Of a stretch of 64,000 bases of DNA, positions 1 to 11,106 are shown piece after piece (positions within the stretch are counted from its first letter, which is position 1; each line of letters opens with the position of its first letter). The stretch comes from Amyloporia xantha (Eukaryota; Basidiomycota; Agaricomycetes; Polyporales; Adustoporiaceae), in NCBI GenBank assembly GCA_036971615.1, contig JAYKKR010000005.1, forward strand, positions 62,001 through 126,000. Reading direction: 5' to 3'. The position numbers and the translations under genes were made by a program. The notes under the pieces are model-generated. The model worked only from the letters and a program-made list of their open reading frames with translations, had not been told where the DNA came from and ran no database searches.

Positions 1-612
1 TTCTGTGGGGACCCGGAGCACTTCATGCGGAACTGCGGGATTATCCTCCAGTATATCCTTGACCGGAAGATCTACCGGGACGAGACTGGGAAAGTACGGC
101 TCCCGAACAGCATGTTCGTTCCGCGGGGCCTGCCTGGAGAGTACATGAAGGATCGAGTGGACTCATGGCACGCCCAGAACCCTGGGCAACTGGTACGAGT
201 CGCGGGGAACGAGCGACAGGCCCCTCCGCACTTGGCCGCAAATCTTTTCCAGATATACGAGGGCGTGAACATGGTGGAGACGAGGGACGAAGGTTCGTCG
301 GATGAGGAGGATCCGTCGGAAAGGGTCCGGGTTCTCCAAGCAGAGTTGGCGCGGGCGAAGAAGAAGGAAGTGCGGTTCGAAGAAGTGAAGAAGACAGGGG
401 CAAGGACGGGGGCGGCGTTGCGGGGCCCAGGAGGGAAACCGCCGGGGATACCCGCGGCCAACATACCACGGACGAGCGAGGAAAAGGCTAAGGGAAGCGA
501 AGGAAAGGGGCGGGAGGAACCACGGGGCAATACAAGTACCAGACGGAGATCGAACAACGGTACTCGGTGGCGGAAGCGACGAAGAAGCTCTACGGGACGA
601 AGGTGGAGATGA
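1..612 (+). pseudogene. Gag C-terminal part with CCHC zinc knuckle (partial)
   Basis: The first bases of the window encode FCGDPEHFMRNC, which supplies the last three ligands of a CCHC zinc knuckle (C-x4-H-x4-C); the first cysteine would lie just outside the window. This is the nucleic-acid binding end of a retroelement Gag, which packages the RNA in the virus-like particle. A charged stretch follows (residues about 90-195 from base 25), rich in Glu, Lys and Arg, without a recognisable fold. This frame ends at 612 and overlaps the protease-RT frame that opens at 567. A shift between gag and pol frames is common in Ty3/gypsy elements, but I cannot show that it is programmed here. Confidence 0.75.
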
Positions 613-2462
613 CGGTGGGGGAGGTGCTGGCAATCTCGGCAGGGGTGCGGAAGGAAGTGAAGGGGGATGTGACGACGTCGCGGGTAGCCACCGCCGGTCT
701 GGTAGAAGTCGACGACGAGGACCATTGGGAGGACGCGAAGGAAACCTTCCAGGTTACGGAAGGAGGGGCGAGTATTGGGCACGACTCCCTGGCGCTGCGA
801 GCGGTGGAACCAGTTATCGAAGGGAAGTTCACATGCGAGTGTGTGCTCGACGGCGGGGCGCAGATCGTGGCCATGCGGAAGGACATCTGGGAGAAGACAG
901 GGATCGTCCTGAAGCCTGACGAAGCCATTACGATGGAGACGGCCAACAGCGCACAAGTGAAAACGGTCGGGAAGGCGCAAAACGTACGTTTCACGTTCGG
1001 GAGCGTGGACCTGTACCTCCAGCTGCAGGTGCTGGACGACGCGCCGTTCGAAGTCCTCCTGGGACGGCCCTTCTTCGCTCTGACTGCTTGCGAAACGCGG
1101 GACTTCCTCCGGCGAACAACAAATCACTCTTACGGACCCGGAGACAGGGGAACGGGTGATGGTGGCGACAAAACCGCGGAACGGTCGACGGAAGCCATCC
1201 GCGGCGGGTTTTCAATAGTCGAGGATGCGGGCAACGCTCGCGGAGACGCACTCGTACGTTTATACTCCCTGTATACCCCTTCCAACCCGATAGATAGAGC
1301 AGGCAAATCGGCGGAGAGGAGCACTGCGCGGGGGGAAGAAGAGAGAGGTAATCGCACCCGGGTGTCGTCGTCTCGTCTGGACAATTCGCACATATCATGT
1401 ATCGGCAAGGATATTCAGTCTCAATGCATTTCTGTTTCCTCGTATGTGCCGCGCGAACCCAAGATGAACGAACGACCACCGGTGGTGCGAGCAGGGAAGA
1501 AGAGGATACACTTAACACGGGAGGGAGGACTCGTAGTGCCGGAAGGGAGCGGAAGGAGCGGGAAGGAAGGATTCTGGGTAGAAGAAGACGAGGTGGTACA
1601 TGCGTACGCCTACAAGAAGGTAGCGAACAAGGTAAGGCCGGTGGCGACAACGCTACCTGAAGAATTTCGAATCGTGCGAAGAGCGCCAGGGGACCCCCTG
1701 AGGAACCTACCGGAACTGCCTCGTCGGCCGCCCGAGTTCCACCCGCAGGGGCGTTATACGGACGAGCGGAGGAAGGCGTTGGACGTAGGGGGAGGGGGAT
1801 TCCTGTGGCCGGAGGAAGTGAAGTTGGTGGACTTTTTAGTGGGACAGCACGAGCGGGTGTTCGCCTGGGACGAGACGGAGAAGGGAAGGTTCTCGGACGA
1901 ATACTTCGACCCGGTCATGATTCCGACGGTGGAACACGTTCCGTGGGTGCTGAAGAACATCCCTATCCCGCCGGGAATCTTTGATCAGGTCGTACAAATC
2001 ATCAAGGACAAGATTGCTTCAGGGGTGTACGAGCCCTCGAACTCGTCGTACCGGTCCAGGTGGTTTTGCGTGGTAAAGAAAGACGGGAAGTCCCTCCGGT
2101 TGGTGCACGATCTACAACCCCTAAACGGCGTAGCTATCAAGGACGCGGCGGTTCCCCCACTGGTAGAACATTTGGCGGAGTCCTTTGGGGGAAGGGGATG
2201 TTATGGGATCCTGGACCTATACGTAGCTTTCGACCAGCGGACCCTGGACGCCCGGTCGCGGGACATCACCTCGTTCCAGACGCCGCTGGGGGCATTTCGG
2301 CTGACCTCGATTCCGATGGGGTATACCAACTCTGCGCAAATTATGCATGGGGATGTGACCTTCATCCTGCAGGACGAGATTCCGCATGTCACGGTCCCGT
2401 TCATCGACGACGTGCCAATTAAGGGGCCAAAGACCCGGTACGAGCTGGAGGGGGGGGTATGA
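567..2462 (+). pseudogene. Ty3/gypsy protease and reverse transcriptase (element 1)
   Basis: The first 200 residues look like a retropepsin: VLDGGAQ stands where D-S/T-G is expected, and VLLGRPFF matches the conserved ILGRP-like flap end. Gly in place of Ser/Thr in the active-site triad is unusual and may impair cleavage. A frame break near 1,110 interrupts the end of the protease; the same frame is meaningful again from about 1,410. The RT fingers and palm follow, with SRWFCVVKKDG, LVHDLQPLN, the first catalytic Asp in ILDLY, and FIDD as the YxDD box near 2,400. The frame is lost at a run of eight G after 2,450. RT copies the element RNA into DNA in the particle. Neighbours continue the pol gene in other frames. 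Confidence 0.85.
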
Positions 2463-3610
2463 GACAATCGAGGGGAACCCAGGGATAAGGCGATTCGTGT
2501 GGGAACACCTACAGAACGTAAATCGGGTGTTGCAACGGATCGGGAACGTGGGAGGGACGTTCTCGGGGAAGAAGGCGTATTTGTGCGTTCCAGAGGTGGT
2601 GGTGGTAGGGCACCGATGCACGTACGAGGGGAGGGTCCCGGAGGAGTCCCGAGTGCAGAAGATCAAGGATTGGCCGCGGTGCGAGACGGTAACAAACGTG
2701 CGAGGATTTTTGGGGACCTGCGGGCTGGTGCGGATGTTCGTAAAGGACTTCGGGAAAATGGCGCGCCCACTCAACGACCTGCTTCGGAAGGGAGCCGACT
2801 TCGTATGGGAGGAGGCGCAGGAGGACGCTATGCGGAAGCTGAAGGACGCAGTAATCAACTCGCCCGCGCTCGTCCCGATTGACTATGGGTCCGAACGGGA
2901 GGTAATTCTGGCGGTGGATTCATCGTGGATCGGGGTGGGGTTCGTGATCTTACAGAAAGGGGAGGACGGGAAGAGAAGGCCAAACCGGTTCGGGTCCATA
3001 ACGTGGAACGAACGCGAATCCCGATACTCGCAAGCCAAGCTGGAGCTGTTTGGGTTGTTCCGGGCGCTGCGAGCGTGCCGGATCTACATTATCGGAGTGA
3101 AGAAGCTGGTCGTCGAAGTCGACGCCAAATATATTAAGGGGATGCTAAATAACCCAGACATCCAACCAAACGCCACTATCAACAGATGGATCGCTGGGAT
3201 CCTCCTATTCGACTTCAAGCTGGTACACGTGCCGGGGAACGGCATGCGGGGGCGGATGGGCTTTCGCGGCGGGGGGCAGCAGAGGAAGACCCGGAAGAGG
3301 AAGATGACTTCGAAGAGTGGATTGACGAGGCCTACGCGTTCACCATGGAGGTCTTGAATACGCCGGGAGGGAAGAGGGACGAAGAGGGACTGATGGTGTG
3401 GTCGCTGGACGCGGGAGAGGGTGGAGATCCCAGAGGTCAGCAACGGAGGGGCGCGGGAGGAAAGGGTGCGGAAGGTAGACGATTTTTACGAGACCCGAGG
3501 CGGCCGGAAGGAATGGACGAGAGGCAGTTCACCTCGTTCGTCCGTTACGCCAGCAAGTTCTTTGTCAAAGGGGGAGGCTCTGGAAGAAAGATAAAGGAGG
3601 GAAGCACAAG
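2463..3610 (+). pseudogene. RT thumb, RNase H and tether of Ty3/gypsy element 1
   Basis: After the G-run frameshift the frame reading YETIEGNPGIRRFVWEH continues RT into the thumb and connection, with VRGFLGTCGLVR matching the conserved FLG region of Ty3 RTs. RNase H follows: LAVDSSWIGVG holds the first catalytic Asp, SRYSQAKLELFG holds the Glu, and VEVDAKYIKGML holds a later Asp. Near 3,245 the frame changes, because the conserved GADGLSRR motif that closes RNase H is read one frame over. That second frame carries an acidic linker to about 3,540, after which the integrase frame takes over at another G-rich site. RNase H removes the RNA template during reverse transcription. Confidence 0.8.
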
Positions 3611-4867
3611 GTGGTGGTGGAGAAAGGGAAGCGGTACGGCCTGATGAAAGAGGCGCACGACTCCCTCGGGCACAAAGGGATCTTCACGGTGCGCGCCCGG
3701 CTCCTCGAACGATTCTGGTGGGTTAGTCTCGATCACGACGTAAAATGGTATGTGGGAAGCTGCCATGAGTGTCAGCTCCGCAAGGCGCACAAGTACCACA
3801 TCCCACCGACGGTACCTATGCCGGGGGGGCTGTTTTCGAAGGTGCACATGGACTCGATGCACATGCCAACAGCATACGGGTACACGCATATCGTCCAAGC
3901 GCGTTGTTCCCTGTCGTCTTACCCAGAATGGCGGATGCTGCGGAAGGAGACAGGAGTGACGATTGGAAACTTCATCTACGAGGAGCTGCTGTGTCGGTGG
4001 GGAGCGGTGGAGGAGATTGTTACGGATAACGGGACACCGTTTGTTGCGGCATTGGAACACCTGCGGGAACGGTACAAAATCAACCATATTCGAATATCAG
4101 CGTACAACTCACAGGCGAACGGGATCGTGGAGCGGAGGCACCGGGACGTACGGGAAGCAGCTGTTAAGCTTTGCGGAGGGAACGAGAAGGGGTGGCCTAA
4201 GGTGATGCATGCGGTGTTCTGGGCGGAACGGGTGACGATTCAGAAATCGACGGGCACCTCGCCTTTCTATATCGCGCACGGGATCGAGCCAGTTTTCCCT
4301 TTCGACCTGGCGGAAGCTACGTACTTGGTGCCGCCCGATCGGAAGGAGATCAGCGATGTGGACCTACTTGAAATCCGGGGGCGGCAGCTGCTCAAACGGG
4401 CGGAGGATTTGCAGGACGTACGGCGGAGGGTGCTAGCGGCTCGATACGCATCGGTCAAGGATTTTGAGCGGCGGTTCGCACGGACGATCAAGGATTTTGT
4501 GTTCGCAGCGGGGGATCTGGTGCTGGTGCGGAACTCACAGATCGAGACGGAGCATAGCAGGAAGTCAAAACCCCGGTATTTCGGGCCTATGATTGTCATA
4601 CGGCGTACAAAAGGAGGAGCCTACATACTCGCGGAACTAACAGGAGCGGTGTCAAGACTACGGTACGCAGCGTTCCGTGTGGTACCGTATAAGGCGCGAA
4701 AGGAGGTTGCACTAGACGTGCGCAAGATCGTCGAAGAAGCGGAAGAAGCGCAAAAGGGGGTATTAGACGAAATGGAAGTAGGGGATGAAGAGGTGGGTCG
4801 GGAAAGCGAGCAAAAGAGTTATGGGGAGGAAGCGGAAGGGGGGATCGAGCGGGGAGGAAGGATCTGA
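3611..4867 (+). pseudogene. Integrase of Ty3/gypsy element 1
   Basis: The protein begins with an HHCC zinc domain (HDSLGHKG ... CHECQ), followed by an RNase H-fold integrase core. The DDE triad is visible: Asp in HMDSMHMP, Asp in VTDNGTPF and Glu in GIVERRH. The C-terminal part has the GPF/Y-like region with FGPMIVIRR and a highly charged tail, with no clear chromodomain. The integrase frame itself is open to its stop at 4,867. It would insert the element cDNA into the host chromosome. Its last 105 bases overlap the 3' end of an antisense gene (5,616-4,763), so the two are convergent and overlapping. Confidence 0.88.
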
Positions 4868-5616
4868 CGATGGGGGGGAAGAGTAGGGAACGGAAGGAGG
4901 GTCGGGGGAAGGGAAGCGGGCTTCCAGGGCGAGGACGCGGCGGAGAAGGGACTGGATGACGGTGTTGTGGGTAGAGAGGGAGAAGGCGGCTCGATCGAAC
5001 CCGTGGGCGACCTGGTCTTGGAGGATACGCAAGGCAGACGAGGAATCGCGGGCACGCGCGTGGACCTCGGCACGAAGAAGAGATATGGACGTACCCAGCG
5101 CGGAAGAAAGGGCCGTGTCTTGGAGAGACAAACGGTGATCTACTTCCGCGAGGATCTCGAGGGCCCGGGCAATGACGTCAGAGCGCAGCGGGTCCATTTG
5201 CACTTGAAGGATCTGAGCGAGAGCGGGTTCGAGTTGGTCGAGGCGTGCTTGGAGTTGGGCGTTTTGGAGTTCTAAGGCGGTCAGGCGGACGGGGACCGGC
5301 GGCGGATGCGGGAGGTAGCGCAGGCGGAAGGAATCCACCACAGCGCGGCGGGCAAGGACATCGATCCCGGGGGCAGGCTCCGACGGGGACGAAGGATCAT
5401 AGTCCTCTGGGAGTGTGGAATGAAGGATGGCCTAGAAGGGAGTTCGGGGACAAGAAATGGTGCGGGCGGAAGGGGAGCACGTACCTCGGCGGTGTCTACG
5501 GCGTGGACCCACGCGATGCGCGCGGCTGGTTCGGAAGGGATAGAGGTGTCGCAGAGGACCTGCAGGTACCTTTCGCGGGCCTCCTCAGGAGAAAGCACCG
5601 GGGGCGTCGTGCTCAT
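4763..5616 (-). CDS. Antisense coiled-coil protein with PAARIAWVH first-exon motif (gene C)
   Basis: The start at 5,616 gives a first exon of about 44 residues ending in the motif EPAARIAWVHAVDTAE. A donor GTACGT follows near 5,492, and the acceptor is the AG before GACTATGAT at about 5,400. The second exon is open to 4,763. Its centre, from VRLTALELQNAQLQ to LRRVLALEARF, is rich in Leu, Gln and Ala in heptad-like spacing and should form a long coiled coil. The tail is hydrophobic and proline-rich. I do not recognise a known family. Its first-exon motif recurs in genes B and A upstream on the same strand, so the three look like diverged members of one family or pieces of one system. It overlaps the integrase gene end to end. 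Confidence 0.6.
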
Positions 5617-5877
5617 GAGACTGGGCGGGAGGTCAAGGGGTGAGGTGGAGAACTCGTGGAATTTGGCGACGGGCGGCGGTAGTTATACGAGGGGCGCAAC
5701 ACGCGCTTGCCGCGAGGCGGCTTCTACGCAGAACGCGCGGAGGCACGCGGCAGGGGGACACGGGACGGAAGGAAGCTGTGGAACGAGGAACTGACTTGCA
5801 TTGATTTTAGCCGATCAACGGCGGGCGGCGGCGCGTACATACAAGGACTACGGTACAAAGGGAGACCAAACGCTACT

Positions 5878-7706
5878 TCAACCACAAGAATATTGGTACA
5901 TTTCGTACACTACGCGAATCAAGGGGAGTCCCGCGCTCGTCTCGCGGCCTTTCCCTTTGGACGCCCCAGTGAGGTCCAACATGTCCTCGTCGGTGGGCGA
6001 CAGCGGCGGAAGCGTTGGGGACTCGAGCTCAGCGGCAAGCAGCTCAGCGACGGCGTCGTCGCTGTCGGGAGCGGGGTTGGGAGCGGGGCCGCTGGACGAG
6101 CCTTCGATGAAGTCGGGGGCGGGGCTGTCGGAGCGAACGGGGGCGGGCGTATGGTCGGGGTAGTCGGGAATTCCGAACTGCTCGGCGTACCCGAGGTCCC
6201 GCGCTCGATCAGCCATCTGAAAGAGGAAGTCGGTGGTCGCTGCTAATCGAGCGACGAGCCACATCTCGAGCTCGGTCTGCGGCTCGCATGGGGATCCGCG
6301 GCGACGTCCAAGAGGTCGAGATTGCGGGGGCGACGAATGAGGGCGGGGGGAGACCGAAGGGGAAGGGGAGAAAAGGCCGGAAGGAGGCTGGAGGGTTCCC
6401 ATGGGAAGGCATCTGGGTGCTCGGGCGTCATGGGTAGGAACAGAGGTTCCTCAGCGGGCCGAGGGGGTGCGGATGGCCGGGGAGAGGGCGTAGCGGGTGC
6501 AGGGGCAGGGGACGTGATGGGTGGACGGATGGTGGTAGCGCGCGGACGGGGCGGGATGAGGACGACGGGACGGGCGCGGTTGGTGAGCGGGAATTCGGGA
6601 GGGTATGGCGGCTCGTCGTCGTCCTCGTCAGACTGCGGGCCGACGAACTCGAGGTGCTCTGGGGAAGTGGAATGAAACGTACCTGCGGGAGGAAGAGCGG
6701 GGGAAGGACTTACGATTGGCGGGGGGATCGTCGCGGATGGTGCACTTCGCCCGCGCGATCATGCACGACTCGCAAACATGGCGGCGAGTGCCGTCTCCCG
6801 CGCAGCGATACCCCTTCTTGGTGCAGTACGCACACGGGGGGTGGTTGAGGTATACGATGGGACCTCGCCGATCGCGGTTCGGGCGATCAGCGAGGCTCTT
6901 TTTGGCGTTGGCGGCGGTGGCGAGACGAGGGGGAACCTTGATAGAAAGGCGGGGGGCCTTGGGAGGTTTCGGGGCGGCCGTTCTACCTTTCGTCTGTCGC
7001 TTCCTCCCACCCACGGTGCGCGGAGGCGGCGGGGACGGCGGGACAAGGTCGGACGAGGGATCTACTTCGTCCTCCCCTCGTCTTCCTCCAACTCCACGGT
7101 CGACGGCGTTAGCGGCACGCTTCCGCCTGAAGAGGCGTTGCGACTTACTTCGTCCGTTTCTGACGGGGAGGTGTAGCGGGAGCCCGAGGCGGACGTATCG
7201 GCGTCGGTAGGAGGGAATGGAGCCGGGGGCCAGAGGTTGTGGAGGGTGCGGGCGTGGCGATTCCAGGTAAAATTTTGCGTGCCGGCGAGGAAGGTGGCGT
7301 TGTGGGCGGGGAGAGGCGCTGCAAGAGGGTGTCGTAGTACCGATCCGCGACAGGAAACTCGTCGCGGTAGGCCATGAGGCGGCCGCGCGTGGTCGCGAGC
7401 CAGGTTTGTAGCTCCATAGCGGGGCGCTGCGCGGCGTCGTTTCGTGGCTGGCCACCGCATGGGCCGCCGCTAGCGCCACCTAGCAGGGATGTTTACAGTT
7501 AGGAAGCGACGGCGCGCAGGGAATCGCGAACGGGACACTCACCCAGGCCTGGCCCACCGAGTTCACCCATCGAAGCCACTCCTGGAGGTCCCGCGGCGAG
7601 GGTCGTCGCCGAGCTCTGGTTCCGCGCCCCGTAGCGTGTCGAGTTGCTGTTCGATGGTGGGGATGGCGCGGCGGGCGGACGGGGGCGTAGTGAGGTCGAC
7701 AGGCAT
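5878..7706 (-). pseudogene. Antisense Zn2Cys6-like protein (gene B), frame-broken
   Basis: An ATG at 7,706 opens MPVDLTTPPSARRAIPTIEQ; about 35 codons later the frame must shift (near 7,590) to read LQEWLRWVNSVGQAW, the family motif, ending at a GTGAGT donor. Later exons give MELQTWLATTRG, a proline-rich part, and then a cysteine cluster CAYCTKKGYRC and CESCMIARAKC, which is C-x2-C-x6-C-x9-C-x2-C-x6-C. That is the spacing of a fungal Zn2Cys6 DNA-binding cluster, although the linker is longer than usual. An intron with GTACGT follows, then EHLEFVGPQSDEDDD and a long Pro/Ser region to a stop at 5,878. A further shift near 6,290 is needed to join the last part. DNA binding is inferred from the cluster only. 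Exon borders are approximate. Confidence 0.5.
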
Positions 7707-8197
7707 GGTGGTGGAGGGAGCGAGTGGAGGTGGGGAAGAGAGCTGGGGAGGAAGTGGGCGAAGTCGGAGGGAAGGAGGGGATGTTGGGAATGAGGACGCG
7801 GGTGCCGTGCTCCTCGTTTGGCGACCTCTGCGGGACGAGCGGGATGCGCGGCAAGGGCGCCTCGAGGTGGGCGCGTGCCCCAGCGCTATCGATCTTAACG
7901 CGATCGCGGCCCGATCGCGTGCATCTGCGATGATCGGACGGCCTGAAGGCTCGGGGATTTGCTCGGGGATTAGGACGGCGGACCGACCGAGGACGGTCGG
8001 AATTTAAGTGGGTAGGGGGTGTAAGGAATGGGTACGCGCTACCCTATGAACGGACGGTAGGGCAGGACGAGACAGCGGAACGAAGGAGAGGTGATCACGC
8101 GGGACAAGGGAGCTCGGCGGAAGCAAGCATCGCATTCGAACGGAACAGCTACAAGACAGAGCATGGCATTCGAATGGAACGACTACAGGACTGAACG

Positions 8198-8996
8198 TTA
8201 ATCTACGGTCGACAAGTCGATGGGAGCGTCGGGCCCTTCCCCGCCGATGTCAGAGAACGAGCGGTGGCGCGGGGGACGATAAATAGTCTCCCGGTGGTAA
8301 CGGAAATCCTCCTCCGCAGGGGTACGGGCCCGCGAGGGACCTCCCTCCCGACGTCCTCCCCTTCCTCCCAGAGCATGAGCGGCGACACGGATCGAGTGCT
8401 CTAAGTCTTCGAAAGCCCGCGGATAGGGACGCATACGGTCCAGAGTATCCGAGAACTGGCGGGCGATAAGTTCGAGCCGTTCCAAAGCCTCATCGGTACG
8501 TTCCTCGGTGACGCGGGGAGGGGTCCAGAAGGCTTCTTCCGTGTACAACGGGAGGGGAGGCGGAGTGCCAGCTTCGTCCCGCTGCGCATTAGAGCGGACC
8601 TCGTCGGGGCTCCAGGCGATCCCAGGATAAGGGACTGCACCGCGATGGCTCAGGGAGGAGCGGAAGATCGAGTCGATGTAGTGGACGAGCTCGCGGAGGG
8701 TAACGAAGGCAGTGAGCGGAGGGAGCGTGAGGTTCCCCGCGGCTATGGCTTGGGCTCGAGCCTCATAGGCGAGGCGCTGCGGGACGGGACGTGAGGGAAG
8801 GAAAGAGAAGTAAAGGAGAAGGTGGACAGACCAGCAGCCAGCGCACTCCGTGGGCCCAGGCAAGCCAAGCAGCCGGATCGGAAGGGCGGAATGAAGGCTC
8901 AACAACGCATTCAGCGCGAAGCACGTCTACGAGGAGGAGGTAGCGGCGGACGTGGAGGGAACCGATGGGGTCGGTGGGTTCGGCGGGCTCAGACAT
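8198..8996 (-). CDS. Antisense two-exon protein with PAAWLAWAHGV motif (gene A)
   Basis: Exon 1 runs from the ATG at 8,996 to 8,832 and contains RPSDPAAWLAWAHGV, related to the first exons of genes B and C. A 55-base intron, 8,831-8,777 (GTCTGT...CCGCAG), joins in frame to RLAYEARAQAIAAGNL. Exon 2 is open to TAA at 8,198 and encodes about 190 residues with an alpha-helical, Glu/Arg-rich centre (RTDEALERLELIARQF) and an acidic-serine end. I do not recognise a family. The clean in-frame splice supports a real gene. It is the most upstream of three antisense genes between retroelement 1 and the KDZ fragment. Confidence 0.6.
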
Positions 8997-9479
8997 GGCG
9001 AATGAGGCGAAGGGAGGGAAGAGCGCGCGGAAGGAGGATAAGTGAGTCAGGGGAAGAGTCGGAGGGGAGGTAGCGGGAGGAAGCGGGAGGGAGAGTGACG
9101 TGGCAGCGCACGCGGGACGAGGTATATAGGAGGAAGGGGGACGAGGCGGAAGGGGGCATCTACCATCTGGTACGAGCTGCGACTGGGACTTTGATTTTCA
9201 CGCGACCGGGTTTTCTTGCTCAGCGGAGCTACACTGCGTTTACTTCTACGAGAGGGCGAGCAAGCGGCTTGACCCATTTTACTGCGATTCGGGATACCTA
9301 CTGCGTACTTAGGACTGCGACTGCGACTTAACTGGGATAGCACACATAGAGCGTCCCCCATATACCTACGAGTCTCTAGCTCAATCAATTCTTTTCTCTC
9401 TTGCTCATCCTCCGTGCCAGACGCTGCGAACGTCTTCACTCCCCTTCCCCTTCGACTCATTGATCTGTTCCTTCCAGGT
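8997..9479. other. Non-coding gap between antisense gene A and the KDZ fragment
   Basis: This stretch has no convincing gene. It is purine-rich to 9,160 and then turns more mixed. A TATA-like GTATATAGG lies at about 9,120, but on the + strand with no gene just after it. The 3' LTR of retroelement 1 could end here, but without its partner LTR I cannot place it. The truncated left edge of the KDZ gene must fall near 9,480. Confidence 0.4.
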
Positions 9480-11033
9480 GTGCTTATCGCACAGCGGGAG
9501 GAGCACCAAGCCTTACAACGATCACATGAATGATTCCAATTGGAAGAAGTTGACCGGGATGGGTGGGCCAACCTTGACATTGGTGGAGAGGTTGATTGAC
9601 TGTGGCTTCAACAGCGAACACCCTTGTTAGGAAATGGCGAAAGGCCAAAGCCGGCGCCACGGAGAGCGGGGATGTGTTGGAGTTCATTGAGAGATCGAGC
9701 ACGGAGGAGCAGCTAGGAGAGTGGCGAGCCGCTGAGGGCGAGGCGCTCGCCATGCGTGACGCTAAAATCAGCGCGATGGATGTCTTTGACGTGCAGATGA
9801 GAAAGGGTGAGAGTGCACACTAGAGGGTACGGCCATGATTAATGATGTGGCGCAGCACCCACCCGGATGCAGATCCAACTTCAACTAACGCAAACGGAAA
9901 CATCGCAACATCGCCATCAGGCGTAGCTGCATGGATAGCCACGGGCATGAAGATTCAGGAATTGCAGTAGGTAGCGTCATTGAACATCGGGTGCCAAGCT
10001 CACAACAGGTCTTAGGTTGGTCATTAGCCAACTGAAACGGAAGATGGGCCGGCATCCGCTGGTGGCGGACCGCCTTGCGCTGGAGGAGCGCCGTCAGCGC
10101 CTTCAGAAGCGTATAGTGACATTCGAGTCCAAAGCCGCTTCGTACATTCCACTTGTGGCCGAGCCCGATGGGGATGGCGCCTCAGAGGCTTATGACGGGT
10201 CTGAATGGGATGCACTGGAGGAAGATGTCAATCCTCTTGATGAGATTTACACCGGTGAGATCGATTCTGGAATCCAGCCTGAGAGCGCCATCATTTCGCT
10301 TCCATCGCAGCTTGGCTACGATGTTGTCGTGGCCAGCGGTTTAGAGGACATCGCTTCGGAGGAGTTGAGTTTGCGCATTGGGCAGGCCAATGACGCCCTT
10401 CATCAGATTCGCCTCGCCATTGGTTACAAGTCAGTGCTGTTTCGTACGGCGGTTCGTCATGCAAAGAGCCAGCGCCAAAAGCTCCGGTCCTGGGACGAGG
10501 TCATCTCCACGCAGAGGGCGGTGCTAGAGAACGTGCGCATTTACAGTCAAAGCCGCCACGCCATCCTCGCTCTGAATCCGACTGACGCCATCAAAGCGCG
10601 CTTCCGTGCCATTCAACATGATGACCTCAAGGCGATCACCGCGCTGCTGGACAACTCCATCCGAGGAACACGGCAGGACAAGTTGTCCTGGATATGGACC
10701 GTAGACATCGAGGGCGATTCAACGCAGTCCAACTGGTTGACGGAGTGTGAGTGCGCTTGTGGTCCGTCCAATGCCCGCAATGCTGACTGCAGCGCGCCAG
10801 TGCATCGCGTCAACTGGTTCCGTGCAAAATCACGTAAGGATAGGTGGGCGGAGGAGTTTGTCATGGTCACGGCAGAGATGGCGTGGACGCAGGCGAGCTT
10901 CCATAACAAGGCGAACCTATGGCGCTCCCGCCTCTATGGGCCTCCAGGTCATGTATGCTATGCGCGCCGTCAGGTCTCGCTGTGGACGCGCATGGCGGAG
11001 CATGCCGCTTCTCGCTTTAATACATGTGTGTGA
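9480..11033 (+). pseudogene. KDZ-type (Kyakuja-Dileera-Zisupton) transposase, C-terminal part
   Basis: Three separated stretches match the C-terminal half of KDZ transposases as I know them: YNDHMNDSNWKKLTGM (about 9,510-9,570), NTLVRKWRKAKAG to MDVFDVQMRKG (9,610-9,815), and a 338-residue open frame from 10,017. The last contains QLKRKMGRHPLVADRLALE, the helical hub, and VNWFRAKSRKDRWAEEF with EMAWTQASF near the end. An intron (GTAGGT...CTTAG) probably ends just before 10,017. The N-terminal cysteine-rich domains and the catalytic core before this point are missing, so the gene cannot move itself. KDZ elements are cut-and-paste DNA transposons of fungi and some other eukaryotes. The end at 11,033 faces the end of a TET/JBP gene only 73 bases away. 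Confidence 0.8.
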
Positions 11034-11106
11034 TGGTTCGCCATTCACGACCCTACTAGATACACAAACATAGACTTGACACAAATACAGATCTGTGTAT
11101 GCAACC

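Larger units (their letters stand above)
1..4867 (+). mobile_element. Ty3/gypsy LTR retrotransposon 1, 5' end cut off by window edge, decayed
   Basis: The order gag zinc knuckle, aspartic protease, reverse transcriptase, RNase H and integrase on one strand is that of a Ty3/gypsy element. The 5' LTR and most of gag lie before the window. No LTR can be recognised after the integrase end at 4,867, because there is no second copy to compare. The reading frame changes several times: near 1,110, at the run of eight G at about 2,451-2,458, near 3,245 and near 3,560. The element therefore cannot make one continuous polyprotein as written. Its protein is clearly related to element 2 at 22.97-29.3 kb over the RT region, so both belong to one lineage. 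The high G+C content differs from that of element 2's RT part. Confidence 0.9.

Noticed and set aside
72..1127. 351-codon ORF on the - strand
   Set aside because: It is the shadow of retroelement 1 gag-protease in GC-rich DNA; the + strand shows the zinc knuckle and protease motifs.
5281..7210. + strand ORFs over the antisense gene cluster
   Set aside because: They lack splice logic and known motifs, while the - strand gives exons with good donors and acceptors and the cysteine cluster.
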